From contig JARFQW010000033.1 of assembly GCA_029287575.1 (NCBI GenBank), positions 1-44,574 on the forward strand: DNA of 44,574 nucleotides. The letters are read 5' to 3'. The notes under the pieces are model-generated. The model saw only the letters and a program-made list of their open reading frames with translations. It did not search any database and was not told the origin of the DNA. A program made the position numbers and the translations under genes. The DNA comes from Gammaproteobacteria bacterium. Its GTDB lineage: Bacteria; Pseudomonadota; Gammaproteobacteria; Steroidobacterales; XN24. Shown here in pieces: positions 20,560-28,446 of this stretch (the stretch's first letter is position 1; every line of letters starts with the position of its first letter).

Positions 20560-20575
20560 AATGTGGGTTCACATT
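20560..20575. promoter_or_regulatory. candidate TetR operator 1
   Basis: The perfect palindrome AATGTG-GGTT-CACATT lies 18 bases upstream of the CPBP start. On the minus strand it overlaps a possible -10 element (TAATGT) that sits 17 bases after a TTCACA -35 element. Binding here would block the CPBP promoter. Shares the TGTG...CACA core with the second palindrome. Confidence 0.6.
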
Positions 20576-20593
20576 AGCACGAAAGAGCATTTT

Positions 20594-20611
20594 TGTGAAT
20601 ATCTGTTCACA
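20594..20611. promoter_or_regulatory. candidate TetR operator 2
   Basis: The perfect palindrome TGTGAA-TATCTG-TTCACA lies 39 bases upstream of the tetR start. Its left arm, read on the minus strand, is the TTCACA -35 element proposed for the CPBP gene. On the plus strand TTGTGA (20593-20598), 18 bases and TATCGT form a possible tetR promoter overlapping it. This arrangement would give autoregulation plus control of the CPBP gene. Confidence 0.6.
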
Positions 20612-20650
20612 TCTGCTATCGTCCCGGGCATTCGAACCCGGTAGCAAGCC

Positions 20651-21298
20651 ATGGAACCCGTCCTCACACCCCGGCAGGCACGCTCGCAGCAAACCCAGGA
20701 ACGGTTGCTGGAAGCCCTGGAGTCTTTGCTGGATGATCGCGTGTTCGAGAAAATCACGATCCAGGACATCGCCGAAGAGGCCGGTGTGGCCGTGGGGACC
20801 ATCTACCGGCGCTTCCGCAACAAGGAGGCGCTGCTCCCGGTCCTGTACCGGCGGCTCGACGGGAAGATGGACGCCTGGGCGGCCACGGTCTGGCGGGGCC
20901 GGATCAAATCCGGGGCGGCTGACGATGGCAGCGCGCTGCGGGCCGTGCTGCGCCGGCTGGTCGTGGCCCATGTACGTTTTTACCGGGACAACGCCCCGAT
21001 TCTGCGCACGCTGTATTTGCAGGTGAGGCTGGATGGCGAGCTGGCGAATCCAGCGGTCGCCACTCGTCGCCGGGATCTCTATCAGACGCTCCTGGAGCCG
21101 GTGTGGGATGCCCTGAAGGCGGCCGGCTGGCCTGTGCCCACGCCGTCCCGCGCCAAGTGCTTCGTGCTGCTGTTGCTTGCGCCGATGACGGAGCGCTGCC
21201 TGTTCCCGGACAACACGCCCGCCTCCACGCTGACCATGTCGGACCGGCAGTTCGTGGCCGAACTCACCGAGGCCCTGTACCGGTATCTTTCTCCCTGA
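20651..21298 (+). CDS. TetR/AcrR family transcriptional regulator
   Basis: A 215-residue cytoplasmic repressor-type protein. The N-terminal helix-turn-helix reads TQERLLEALESLLDD, then ITIQDIAEEAGVAVGTIYRR, then FRNKEALLPVLYRRL, a standard TetR DNA-binding domain (about 15-65). The C-terminal ligand-binding domain is helical with no family I can name, so the inducer is unknown. It is divergent from the CPBP protease gene with two palindromes between, and it is followed by a hairpin over its stop codon and then by a gene remnant. The start MEPVLTPRQARSQQTQ is typical of the family. Confidence 0.9.
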   Translation: MEPVLTPRQARSQQTQERLLEALESLLDDRVFEKITIQDIAEEAGVAVGTIYRRFRNKEALLPVLYRRLDGKMDAWAATVWRGRIKSGAADDGSALRAVLRRLVVAHVRFYRDNAPILRTLYLQVRLDGELANPAVATRRRDLYQTLLEPVWDALKAAGWPVPTPSRAKCFVLLLLAPMTERCLFPDNTPASTLTMSDRQFVAELTEALYRYLSP

Positions 21299-21341
21299 CT
21301 GGCCTGCCGTTGGCGAAAGCACGGCGGGTCGGCCCTGTCAG
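21295..21341 (+). terminator. imperfect hairpin at the 3' end of the tetR gene
   Basis: Paired blocks CTGAC/GTCAG, GGCC/GGCC and GCCGT/ACGGC form a stem of about 15 pairs with mismatches, closed by a TGGCGAAAGC loop. It overlaps the TGA stop (21296-21298). No T tract follows, so terminator activity is only suggested by place and shape. Confidence 0.4.
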
Positions 21342-21431
21342 GAAGGCTAATAACCCGGGGCGTGCACGGCAGGGCTGGACAGGGCAACCGGCGAGAACGA
21401 CACGATCACCTGCGTGAAGTGCGCCTGATGC

Positions 21432-21623
21432 CTGCACCAACTCCATCCGAATATAGGGACGCGCTTCGATTGCCTTGCGCCGACGGCACCGGAGAGTTGG
21501 GGGCACATCTGGATCCAGACGGTCCCCTGCTAGGGCTGGAACACCATCCTCGGGCTTTTTGGCCCGCTGGAGTCCTTCTGCGACGAGACGTGGATGCCGG
21601 GAGACCCCGAACTGGTTGAATAA
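21432..21623 (+). pseudogene. remnant of a DUF1254/DUF1214 family protein (C-terminal end)
   Basis: One frame reads LAPTAPESWGHIWIQTVPC, TAG (21531-21533), then GWNTILGLFGPLESFCDETW and MPGDPELVE, TAA. This matches what I recall of the C-terminal end of DUF1214 domains (APEG...NWIQTVPGKGW, then L-x-LYGPLEP-x-FDKTW-x-PG). The stop stands where Lys of PGKGW is expected. Upstream the frame is lost within a few codons. I infer the last 60 or so residues of a decayed gene of about 450 residues. The stretch 21299-21670 holds nothing else that I can support. Confidence 0.6.
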
Positions 21624-21670
21624 ACGAACCGCGGGACCCGGCTGCCGCTGCACGAGCCGACGGGCCAGGG

Positions 21671-22111
21671 TCAGGCAGGCTTCGGGGGCGGTCGGCTCAG
21701 CCGATGAAAGCACAGGCCGCCGAGGGCACCTGCGGCGCCCTGACCGATCAGACCGGCCGTCGTCCGGGTGGCCGCGACGGGGGTGAGACCCAGGGCGGCC
21801 CGCATGATCAGATGCAGGGCCACGACGGCGGTAAATCCGGCCAGCGCATACAGCAATGCCCGATGCCGCGGCAGGCGCCTGGTCAGGCCTGCGGCAACCG
21901 GCAGGCCGATGGCAAAGGCGCCGGCAATCAGCGGCAGGTAGCTCGATGCCATGCCGACGAGGTCGTGGGCGGTTGTGGCCGCCCAGTCACCGAAACCGAC
22001 CTGCATGCCGAGCATCTGCAGATTGCCGAGATTGGACTGGGTGGCCAGCGTGCTGGCCAGGACGTAGGCCAGCAGGACCGCGGCAAAAAACACCTTGAGC
22101 ACGCGAATCAT
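21671..22111 (-). CDS. small four-helix membrane protein, function unknown
   Basis: I do not recognise a family with certainty. The 146-residue product has an N-terminal hydrophobic helix (IRVLKVFFAAVLLAYVLAST) followed by a soluble-looking segment (QSNLGNLQMLGMQVGFGDW), then three more helices: SYLPLIAGAFAIGLPVAAGL, ALLYALAGFTAVVALHLIM and TAGLIGQGAAGALGGL. The C-terminus is basic and proline-rich (HRLSRPPPKPA). Steady codon composition and a membrane-protein hydropathy pattern support a real gene. It is divergent from the sugar dehydrogenase gene, with only about 65 bases between the starts. Confidence 0.7.
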   Translation of the reverse strand: MIRVLKVFFAAVLLAYVLASTLATQSNLGNLQMLGMQVGFGDWAATTAHDLVGMASSYLPLIAGAFAIGLPVAAGLTRRLPRHRALLYALAGFTAVVALHLIMRAALGLTPVAATRTTAGLIGQGAAGALGGLCFHRLSRPPPKPA

Positions 22112-22176
22112 GGCGCCGGCTTCGTCCGAAAGGTGCGACTATAGTGACGCGATATCTGGCGGTTGGAAACCCTGTT

Positions 22177-23289
22177 ATGACCCATTCCCGTCTGCTCCGG
22201 GATACCGTGCTGGTCCTGTGTCTGTTGCTGTCGGCGGGCCTCGCCCGGGGCGACGGCTACGAGCTGGACATCGTCGCCGAGAGTCTCGACGAGCCGTGGT
22301 CCGTGGCCCTGCTGCCTGACGGCAGCTTCCTGGTCACCCTGCGGCCCGGCAGGCTCGTCCGGATCGACGGCGACGGCCATCAGCGGGACGTGAGCGGTGT
22401 GCCGGATACCTACTATGCGGGGCAGGGTGGCTTCTTCGATATCGTTCTGCACCCGGATTACGCGAGCAACCAGAGCGTCTACCTGTCATATGCTCATGGG
22501 ACATCGAAGGGCAACGGCACCGCCGTAATGCGCGCGCGTTTCGACGTCAGCATGCTGGTGGACGCCGAGCAGATCCTGCTGACGGAGCCCTTGAAGGACA
22601 CGCCGCAGCACTACGGCGGGCGCCTGCTGTTCCTCCCCGACGGCACACTGCTGGTGTCCACCGGCGATGGCTTCGATTATCGGGAAGCGGCGCAGGACAT
22701 CCATAGCGAACTGGGCAAGGTGCTGCGTATCAGTGACGACGGGTCCGTCCCCGCGGACAATCCGTTTGTCGCAGACGGCGCGAACCGGGTCTGGACCTAT
22801 GGCCACCGCAATATCCAGGGGCTGGCCCTCGACGGCGACAGCGGCCGTGTCTGGATGCACGAACACGGACCACGGGGCGGTGACGAGCTCAACCTGCTCG
22901 AGCCCGGCACCAACTACGGCTGGCCCGCGATTACCTATGGCGTGGATTACAGCGGCGCCCATGTTTCGCCGTTCACCGAGGCGGACGGGATGGCGCAGCC
23001 GCTGAAGGTCTGGGGCCCGACAAGCATCGCGCCCTCGGGCATGGCCTGGTACGGCGGCGAGCGGTTTCCCGACTGGCGTGGCGACCTCTTCGTGGGCGCG
23101 CTGGTCAGCAGGGAAGTCCGTCGCCTGGAAGTCGTCAACGGCGAGGTGACGGATGAGGAGGCGCTGTTTACCGAACTGGGAGAGCGTATTCGCGACGTCC
23201 GTGACCTGGGTGACGGATTCCTCTACCTCCTGACTGACGGTCCCGAGGGCCGGCTGATTCGTGTGCGCCCCGCCACCGGGAAGCCATAG
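22177..23289 (+). CDS. PQQ-dependent sugar dehydrogenase (soluble GDH/YliI-like), periplasmic
   Basis: A six-bladed beta-propeller oxidoreductase of the glucose/sorbosone dehydrogenase family (PF07995). The start ATG 22177 gives a signal peptide ending LSAGLARG; GTG 22144 is in frame but adds a tail that spoils the signal. Seen: LDEPWSVALLPDGSFLVTL, GQGGFFDIVLHPDY, QHYGGRLLFLPDG, a GHRNIQGLALD loop, and MHEHGPRGGDELN, all family landmarks, with LNLLEPGTNYGWP near the cofactor pocket. Length is 370 residues, close to E. coli YliI. It oxidises aldoses with PQQ as cofactor; no pqq biosynthesis genes are in the window. It stands alone between a divergent membrane protein and a gene-free stretch. 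Confidence 0.9.
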   Translation: MTHSRLLRDTVLVLCLLLSAGLARGDGYELDIVAESLDEPWSVALLPDGSFLVTLRPGRLVRIDGDGHQRDVSGVPDTYYAGQGGFFDIVLHPDYASNQSVYLSYAHGTSKGNGTAVMRARFDVSMLVDAEQILLTEPLKDTPQHYGGRLLFLPDGTLLVSTGDGFDYREAAQDIHSELGKVLRISDDGSVPADNPFVADGANRVWTYGHRNIQGLALDGDSGRVWMHEHGPRGGDELNLLEPGTNYGWPAITYGVDYSGAHVSPFTEADGMAQPLKVWGPTSIAPSGMAWYGGERFPDWRGDLFVGALVSREVRRLEVVNGEVTDEEALFTELGERIRDVRDLGDGFLYLLTDGPEGRLIRVRPATGKP

Positions 23290-23810
23290 CCGGCAGTGAC
23301 CCGGTGATCAGCGGGGCCCGTTAACCGGGGCCCGCGTGTGGCCTGTCCGGGTCTGCACCGAAGCTTGCCGGTTCCCCGCTGTCCACTGCCTCGGGTCAGG
23401 TCCACCCGTAACCGGAACATTCGGCATCTGAGGGGCGCCCCTGGGTTCGGTCCGGTCGAAGGGTGGGGTTGCGCACGAGCCATTCCGGGGCGAAGAGGTC
23501 TTCTCTTGCAGCGCAATGGTGGTTCGGTGGAGCGGCGCAGGAGTCACGCCGAAGATCCAGCGCTTTGGGCGAGACGGAACGAGACGACGTTGAGGCGCAG
23601 GCCTCTCCTGACGGAGCATCTCGGCAGAAGAACCTGCTCTTCCGGTTGGGCCTGCCGGGCGCGTGAACGGCCTCACGCGAACTGAAGCGATCCGGAGGCG
23701 GCGTCGTGAACCTGGCGGCAGACGGTTGGATTTCGGGATCGAGGCCGCCGGGCGTGCCAGCCCGGCCCGATTTGTATTCCACGTGCTCTGAGATCCGCGG
23801 CCGCCGCCCT
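23290..23810. other. 521-bp stretch without a supportable gene
   Basis: Several overlapping frames are open but none has a ribosome site, a family motif or steady codon use. A repeated GGGGCCC pair lies near 23311-23331. A GCCGGGC-GTGCCA-GCCCGGC hairpin at 23747-23766 could mark the end of the minus-strand FAD oxidoreductase transcript. The composition looks like decayed coding sequence, but I cannot name the origin. Confidence 0.5.
23747..23766 (-). terminator. hairpin downstream of the FAD oxidoreductase
   Basis: Seven-base perfect arms GCCGGGC and GCCCGGC with a six-base loop lie 45 bases after the stop of the minus-strand gene. There is no T tract, so it is at best a weak or factor-dependent terminator. 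Confidence 0.3.
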
Positions 23811-24794
23811 TTAGAGAATCTTCTCCAGGCTGGCGGCGAGATCCATGGCGCTGGTAAACGCCGCCTCAACGCGGCCGTCCACGCACCAGTCCCCGCAGGC
23901 AGCGAGCCGCCTGTCCGGATCAACGAACGAGGCCGGCCCGGTCCGGGTGTCGGCCCTGGCGTATCGCCAGCGGTGCAGCCGGCAGATCTCCGCTTCCCCC
24001 AGCCTGTCGCCGGTCACCTCGGAAGCCGCCTCGATCATGACGGACTCGATCTGTTCGGGCTTTTCGTCCATGTGAGCTTTGCTCCAGTCCGAGGTGCCGT
24101 GGACCACAAGGGAACAGGCTGCCGGACGCCCCGGCTTGCTGCTGTCCACGGCGATCCAGCGGATCTCGCTGCCGCGTATCCTGGCCGCCTGCCAGTCCAG
24201 GAGCGGCTTACGCCGCAGTCCCAGCATGAGCGCGAAACAAGCGCTCATCCCGATCGCCCCGACCGCTCCTCGTCCGGCGAAATCCTCGGGCAGCAGGCGG
24301 TGAGCCTGGGGCGCCGGCGCAGTGACCACCACCCAGTCCGCCTCGGTCACGACGGCATCGTCCTCGTCCAGGAGACGCCAGCACCGCCGGTTGTGCACGA
24401 CTCTTGCCACCGGGCGTTGCCACTTCAACCGCAGACCCGCGGCGAGGTGGCGGCCGAGGCCGTTCATGCCGGGCAGGGCGACGAGGGGTGGCGCCTCCGC
24501 TTCCTCCGCCACCTCACCAAGGACCTTGCCGTCTGCCACGTCCACGACACGCGCCGGCCAGGGGGCAACCACACCCTGCTTGATCAGGGGCCCGACGAAT
24601 GCCCGAAACGCCTCTGTCCGGGCACGGAAATACTGGGCCCCATGGTCGAACTGGTATCGCCCGTAGCGGCGGGTGGCCATGCGTCCGCCCAGCGAACGGG
24701 ATTTCTCGACGACAGTGACGTCCGCACGATCACGCAGGCGCCGGGCGAGCACCAGGCCGGCGAGACCGGCGCCAATCACGGCCACCCGGGTCAC
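23811..24794 (-). CDS. FAD-dependent oxidoreductase, renalase-like
   Basis: A 327-residue flavoprotein of the amine-oxidase/renalase-like group. The N-terminus MTRVAVIGAGLAGLVLARRL is the GxGxxG dinucleotide-binding loop; VTVVEKSRSLGGRMATRR supplies the acidic ribose ligand and the GG-R-x-x motif; YQFDHGAQYF is characteristic of renalase-like proteins. The C-terminal FAD motif reads LAACGDWCVDGRVEAAF with Gly-Asp. Bacterial renalases oxidise inhibitory dihydro-isomers of NAD(P)H; whether this is true here is inference. The start overlaps the stop of the DUF3429 gene by four bases, so the two are co-translated. Confidence 0.88.
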   Translation of the reverse strand: MTRVAVIGAGLAGLVLARRLRDRADVTVVEKSRSLGGRMATRRYGRYQFDHGAQYFRARTEAFRAFVGPLIKQGVVAPWPARVVDVADGKVLGEVAEEAEAPPLVALPGMNGLGRHLAAGLRLKWQRPVARVVHNRRCWRLLDEDDAVVTEADWVVVTAPAPQAHRLLPEDFAGRGAVGAIGMSACFALMLGLRRKPLLDWQAARIRGSEIRWIAVDSSKPGRPAACSLVVHGTSDWSKAHMDEKPEQIESVMIEAASEVTGDRLGEAEICRLHRWRYARADTRTGPASFVDPDRRLAACGDWCVDGRVEAAFTSAMDLAASLEKIL

Positions 24795-25228
24795 GGCGCC
24801 AGCACCAGCGCCGTCAGCGACAGGATCACGATCGCGGTGATATTGCGGCGCAACGCCAGGTAGTGCTCGGTGAGCACTCCGGACCGGCAGAGAGCGTAGT
24901 CCACGTAGAGGAGGTAGAGAAACAGCACGGCCATGACGCCCAGGGCCAGCTTCGGCGGCCCTGCCAGGAAGGCGGCCCAGGCAACCAGCGCCACGGCATT
25001 GCTGGCCACAAAGAGGTGGCCGGTAGCGGCGTCATCGGACGTCAGATGAACGCCCCACAGCACCCCGGCCATGAACGACACGATGGTGAGGCCGTAACTG
25101 GCTGCCAGGCGCTCCAATGATTCGGCCGGCCCCGGCACGGACACGCCGGCCAGTGCCGCTACGGCGCAGACCACGAACGGAATCGCGCCCGCGTAGGCCA
25201 GTGCTTTGTAGAGTTTCTGCTTGGACAT
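24791..25228 (-). CDS. DUF3429 family inner-membrane protein
   Basis: A 145-residue protein with five hydrophobic helices: LAYAGAIPFVVCAVAALAG, YGLTIVSFMAGVLWGVHL, LFVASNAVALVAWAAFLAG, LALGVMAVLFLYLLYVDYAL and ITAIVILSLTALVLAP. The FMAGVLWG and DYAL blocks are typical of DUF3429. Function is unknown. It is first in a two-gene unit with the FAD oxidoreductase (ATGA overlap), which hints at a shared role, perhaps redox or lipid related. Confidence 0.85.
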   Translation of the reverse strand: MSKQKLYKALAYAGAIPFVVCAVAALAGVSVPGPAESLERLAASYGLTIVSFMAGVLWGVHLTSDDAATGHLFVASNAVALVAWAAFLAGPPKLALGVMAVLFLYLLYVDYALCRSGVLTEHYLALRRNITAIVILSLTALVLAP

Positions 25229-25321
25229 CTCGGGGTCGATCCGGCGCTTTTCCTCGGGTTTCCCTGGCGGCCGGCAGCCTGCGGTTTCGTGGGCCGATGC
25301 CGACCAGATGTTGTCCCTGGC

Positions 25322-26038
25322 CTAGCCCAGGGGTGGCTTGGTCAGGCGCAGCGTGATTTCCTCCGGGCAGCAGGCGGGGCGGGTCCGGACGGCGAGCATG
25401 GCGGCTTCGGCCACGTCCTCGGGCGCCAGCATCCGGCTTCGATCCGCGCCCTCGACACCGGCGGTCATGTCCGTATCGACGAACCCCGGATTGATGAGCA
25501 CGACCTTGATCCCGTGCTTCCGCAGCGCCTGGTAGCAGCTCAGGCTCCAGCCCCGCAGTGCATGCTTGGTGGTCGCGTATGCCCCGGCGGCCTCCATGCC
25601 CTCGATGGCGGCCACGCTGCCGAGGTTGATGATCGTGCCCCTCTCACGCTCCACCATGGCCGGGGCCAGCCGCCGGGTCAGGTGCATGGGCGCGAGCACG
25701 TTCAGCCGCAGGCCTCCTTCCCATTCGCCGGGATCACCCGCCAGTGCCGTGCCGTCAACGAACGCGCCCGCGTTGTTGACGAGAACGTCCACGCCGTCCT
25801 GGTCCAGAAGTTCCTTGCACAGGTCCTCCACCGCGCGGCTGTCCGCCAGGTCGAGGCGGCGGACGGAGACCGCGTCGGCGCCGTCGGCACGGCAAAGGGA
25901 GGCGGTCTGCTCGAGATCGTCGGCGCCGCGACTGACCAGGACCAGTCGAGCGCCTTCACCGGCCAGCGCGCGGGCGATGGCCCGGCCGATACCCCGGCTG
26001 GCGCCCGTGACGAGTGCGGTCTGATCTTCGAGCAACAC
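25322..26038 (-). CDS. short-chain dehydrogenase/reductase
   Basis: A cytoplasmic NAD(P)-dependent SDR. I place the start at GTG 26038 (VLLEDQTALVTGASRGIG) because GAGG lies five bases upstream and the Rossmann fold begins at once; the frame stays open to 26119 but that part is arginine/glycine-rich filler. Motifs: TGASRGIG cofactor loop, NNAG, catalytic Ser in LGSVAA, YATTKHAL with Tyr and Lys. Length is 239 residues, usual for classical SDRs. FabG-like in layout, but SDR substrates cannot be read from sequence. It precedes the DUF3429 gene by 93 bases on the same strand and may be co-transcribed. Confidence 0.87.
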   Translation of the reverse strand: MLLEDQTALVTGASRGIGRAIARALAGEGARLVLVSRGADDLEQTASLCRADGADAVSVRRLDLADSRAVEDLCKELLDQDGVDVLVNNAGAFVDGTALAGDPGEWEGGLRLNVLAPMHLTRRLAPAMVERERGTIINLGSVAAIEGMEAAGAYATTKHALRGWSLSCYQALRKHGIKVVLINPGFVDTDMTAGVEGADRSRMLAPEDVAEAAMLAVRTRPACCPEEITLRLTKPPLG

Positions 26039-26195
26039 GGCTACCTCGGCTGCGGGAACTCTGGCGTCTCCGGCACAGCGTAGTCGACCCGCCGGACCAT
26101 CGCCGGGTTCAACCCGCAAGGTAACGGCGCAGGGGCACAGTCAGAATGGACGAATCTGCGCGGCGGGGCAGAGTTCTGCCACGCCCCCGCGACTC

Positions 26196-27587
26196 TCACA
26201 GCGGTACAAAACTCACCATGAGGGCGGTTATCAGGTAGGTGACGATGAAGGGCAGCACGAGGTAGCCGACCACATCCCGGGCGTAGAGCCGAACACCCGC
26301 GCCCATTACCGGCAGGATGATCAGGAGATAGAACGGCTGCAGCAGGTTTGTGGACGTCTCCCCATAGGCCACCGCCATGGCGACGCGGGCCACGAGCCCG
26401 TCAGGATCGATTCCTTCGAGTGCGGCGAGGGATTTTGCTGCTTCCGTCATCGAAGGCCCGATGACCGCCCATTCTCCGCCGGCCGAGGGGATGGCGAAGT
26501 TGACCGCGGCGCCGGCGAACTGGGCGAGCGCCGGCAGCGTGTTCACCGACGCATGGCTGATGATCCAGTCCGAGACGATCGTGGCCAGGCCGCTGAAGCT
26601 CATGATGCCCATGATCCCGGCATAGAAGGGATACTGGAAGATGATGCCCGAGACGTTGGCGCAGGCCCGGCGCATGGCGACGACGAAGCGCATAGGCGTG
26701 CGGTGGGCAAGCATCCCGACCATCAGAAAGATGAAGATCATGATGTTGAGATCGAGGGAGAAGCCCCGCTCCACGAAGTGCACCACCACATAGCCGAGCC
26801 CCGCGAGAGCTACCATGGCCTGCAGGATGGCGCTGCGGTTCAGCCGCTCCGCCGGCGTTCCTTCGGCGAGCGACATCGCCGCGGCCTCTTTCTCGACCGG
26901 GATCTCCGCGGCCTTGTCTGCGTGGAGCATGTCCTCGATGGGGGTGGCGTCCGTCCGCCGCGGGCGCAGCAGCACCATCAGCCCCGGGATCAGCAGCAAG
27001 TAGACTCCGGCGAAGACGAGATTCAGGCTGCTGCCGAGCGTCCGGTCGATGCCCAGCGGGGCGTCGAGCACGCCGGTCTCGATGAGGAAGTTGCCATCCG
27101 TGTTCATCAGCAGCGGAATGGAGCTGGAGAGGCCGCCGACCCAGATCTGGCTCGACACGTAGACACAGGCGGTGAGGTAGGCGTAGTCCAGGCCGCGCAC
27201 CCGGAGCGCCATTTCCCGGGCGAATACGGCGGTCAGTACAACCCAGCCCCAGCTGACGAGAACAAGCATCCCGCCGACAAGCGTGACCAGAAAATAGACA
27301 TGGGCGGGCCGGTCGACGCTGCGGCCGAGCCGGTCGATAACGTTCCGGGCCGCGGGAGACAGCGCGATCGCGTAGCCCGTGGTCAGGATCAGCACCATCT
27401 GCATGCCGAAGCCCAGCAACGCCCAGAATCCCTCGTACCAATGGCCGAGCACCGCGACCGGTGGGCTGTCGGTGAAGGTCACCGCGAGCAGGCCGATGAT
27501 CAGGGTCAGTCCGAGGGCGAAGACGAAGGGGTCGGGAATCCAGTGCCGCAGACCCACGGCGAGTGACTGACCCAGTCTTTGAAGCAT
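26196..27587 (-). CDS. AtoE-family short-chain fatty acid transporter
   Basis: A 463-residue inner-membrane carrier with about 11-12 helices. The start is ATG 27587, preceded by a perfect AGGAGG seven bases upstream; the longer frame to 27614 only covers this site. Features of the family: HWIPDPFVFALGLTLIIGL in helix 1, VSWGWVVLTAVFAREMA, SSQIWVGGLSSSIPLLMNT, and AIPSAGGEWAVIGPSM near the C-terminal half. E. coli AtoE is linked to uptake of short-chain fatty acids such as acetoacetate or butyrate, but no ato catabolic genes lie here. A charged loop (IPVEKEAAAMSLAEGTPAER) separates the two halves. Stands alone. Confidence 0.87.
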   Translation of the reverse strand: MLQRLGQSLAVGLRHWIPDPFVFALGLTLIIGLLAVTFTDSPPVAVLGHWYEGFWALLGFGMQMVLILTTGYAIALSPAARNVIDRLGRSVDRPAHVYFLVTLVGGMLVLVSWGWVVLTAVFAREMALRVRGLDYAYLTACVYVSSQIWVGGLSSSIPLLMNTDGNFLIETGVLDAPLGIDRTLGSSLNLVFAGVYLLLIPGLMVLLRPRRTDATPIEDMLHADKAAEIPVEKEAAAMSLAEGTPAERLNRSAILQAMVALAGLGYVVVHFVERGFSLDLNIMIFIFLMVGMLAHRTPMRFVVAMRRACANVSGIIFQYPFYAGIMGIMSFSGLATIVSDWIISHASVNTLPALAQFAGAAVNFAIPSAGGEWAVIGPSMTEAAKSLAALEGIDPDGLVARVAMAVAYGETSTNLLQPFYLLIILPVMGAGVRLYARDVVGYLVLPFIVTYLITALMVSFVPL

Positions 27588-27849
27588 GCAGCGGCCTCCT
27601 TGGCCGGGCAGCATGCGTCTCCCGGGCAGCGCCCGTCAATTGTCGCGGGCGCAGCGGGAGGCTGCAAAAGGTCGCCGTCCCGGTGGACCGCCCGGCACAT
27701 GCACCCCTCTCGCCAGTGTGAGCTCTGCAACTCATTCCCTCGGATCTGGAATCACCGGGGCGTACTCGCTGTCGTACCCTTTTCTGGCAGTGATCACCCG
27801 AGCGGCCCCGCAGGTTGAAGGCGACCACAACGGCCGGCGCCGCCGAAAG

Positions 27850-28392
27850 ATGTTTGCGCGCACCATGGCCCGGGACTATGAGGGTGCCCTGGAAGCGCTG
27901 ACCATGATGCCCGATTCAACGCAAGACGCACGGCCGCCCGCCCTCGGTGTCCCGGACAAGCTGCTGGCCGAACTCCAGATCCGCTGGTTCATGGGGGACG
28001 ACGAACGGGCGAAGACACTACTGAAAGAGGCGCGGTCGATCCTGCAGAAACGTATTGCCGACGGGAGCCAGCACGACACTCGCGCCCTGCTGGGAGAGGC
28101 GAAGCTGGCGGCCACGGAAGGTGACTCCCCGGAAACGCAGCGGCTGATCCGGCGGTGGTATCGCGAGGGTGCCTGGGATGTTCCGGAGCGGGTCCAGTTC
28201 ACGGACCAGGTCTGCCAGACGCTCGCGGCGGCCGGCGCGGCTGAAGCGGCCGATCAGTGTCTGAGGACCGCGTTCGAAGAGCCCAGCGACGCGATGCCGT
28301 TTCTCGAACCCTATCTGCCGTTCTACGACGGTATCCGCGAAGAGCCGGAGTTCGTGCAACTGGTTGCGGGGCTCGAAGCGGCGGGGGCGTGA
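27850..28392 (+). pseudogene. C-terminal fragment of a TPR protein
   Basis: A 180-residue frame: ARDYEGALEALTMMP, LQIRWFMGDDERAKTLLKEA, LLGEAKLAATEGDSPETQRL and a tail LEPYLPFYDGIREEPEFVQL. The TPR-like spacing and the tail (Y-D-x-I-R-x-E-P-E-F) are what I know from the C-terminal ends of long FlgO/TPR or kinase/TPR proteins, the class of the gene at 15584-17611. No N-terminal membrane or TolB-like part is found upstream and no ribosome site precedes the first Met. I think it is a truncated remnant, but a short stand-alone TPR gene is possible. Confidence 0.55.
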
Positions 28393-28446
28393 GACCGGCC
28401 GCGGACTATTTCCCTGGAGCTATTCGGCCGGCGGCCTGGCCTCGGC

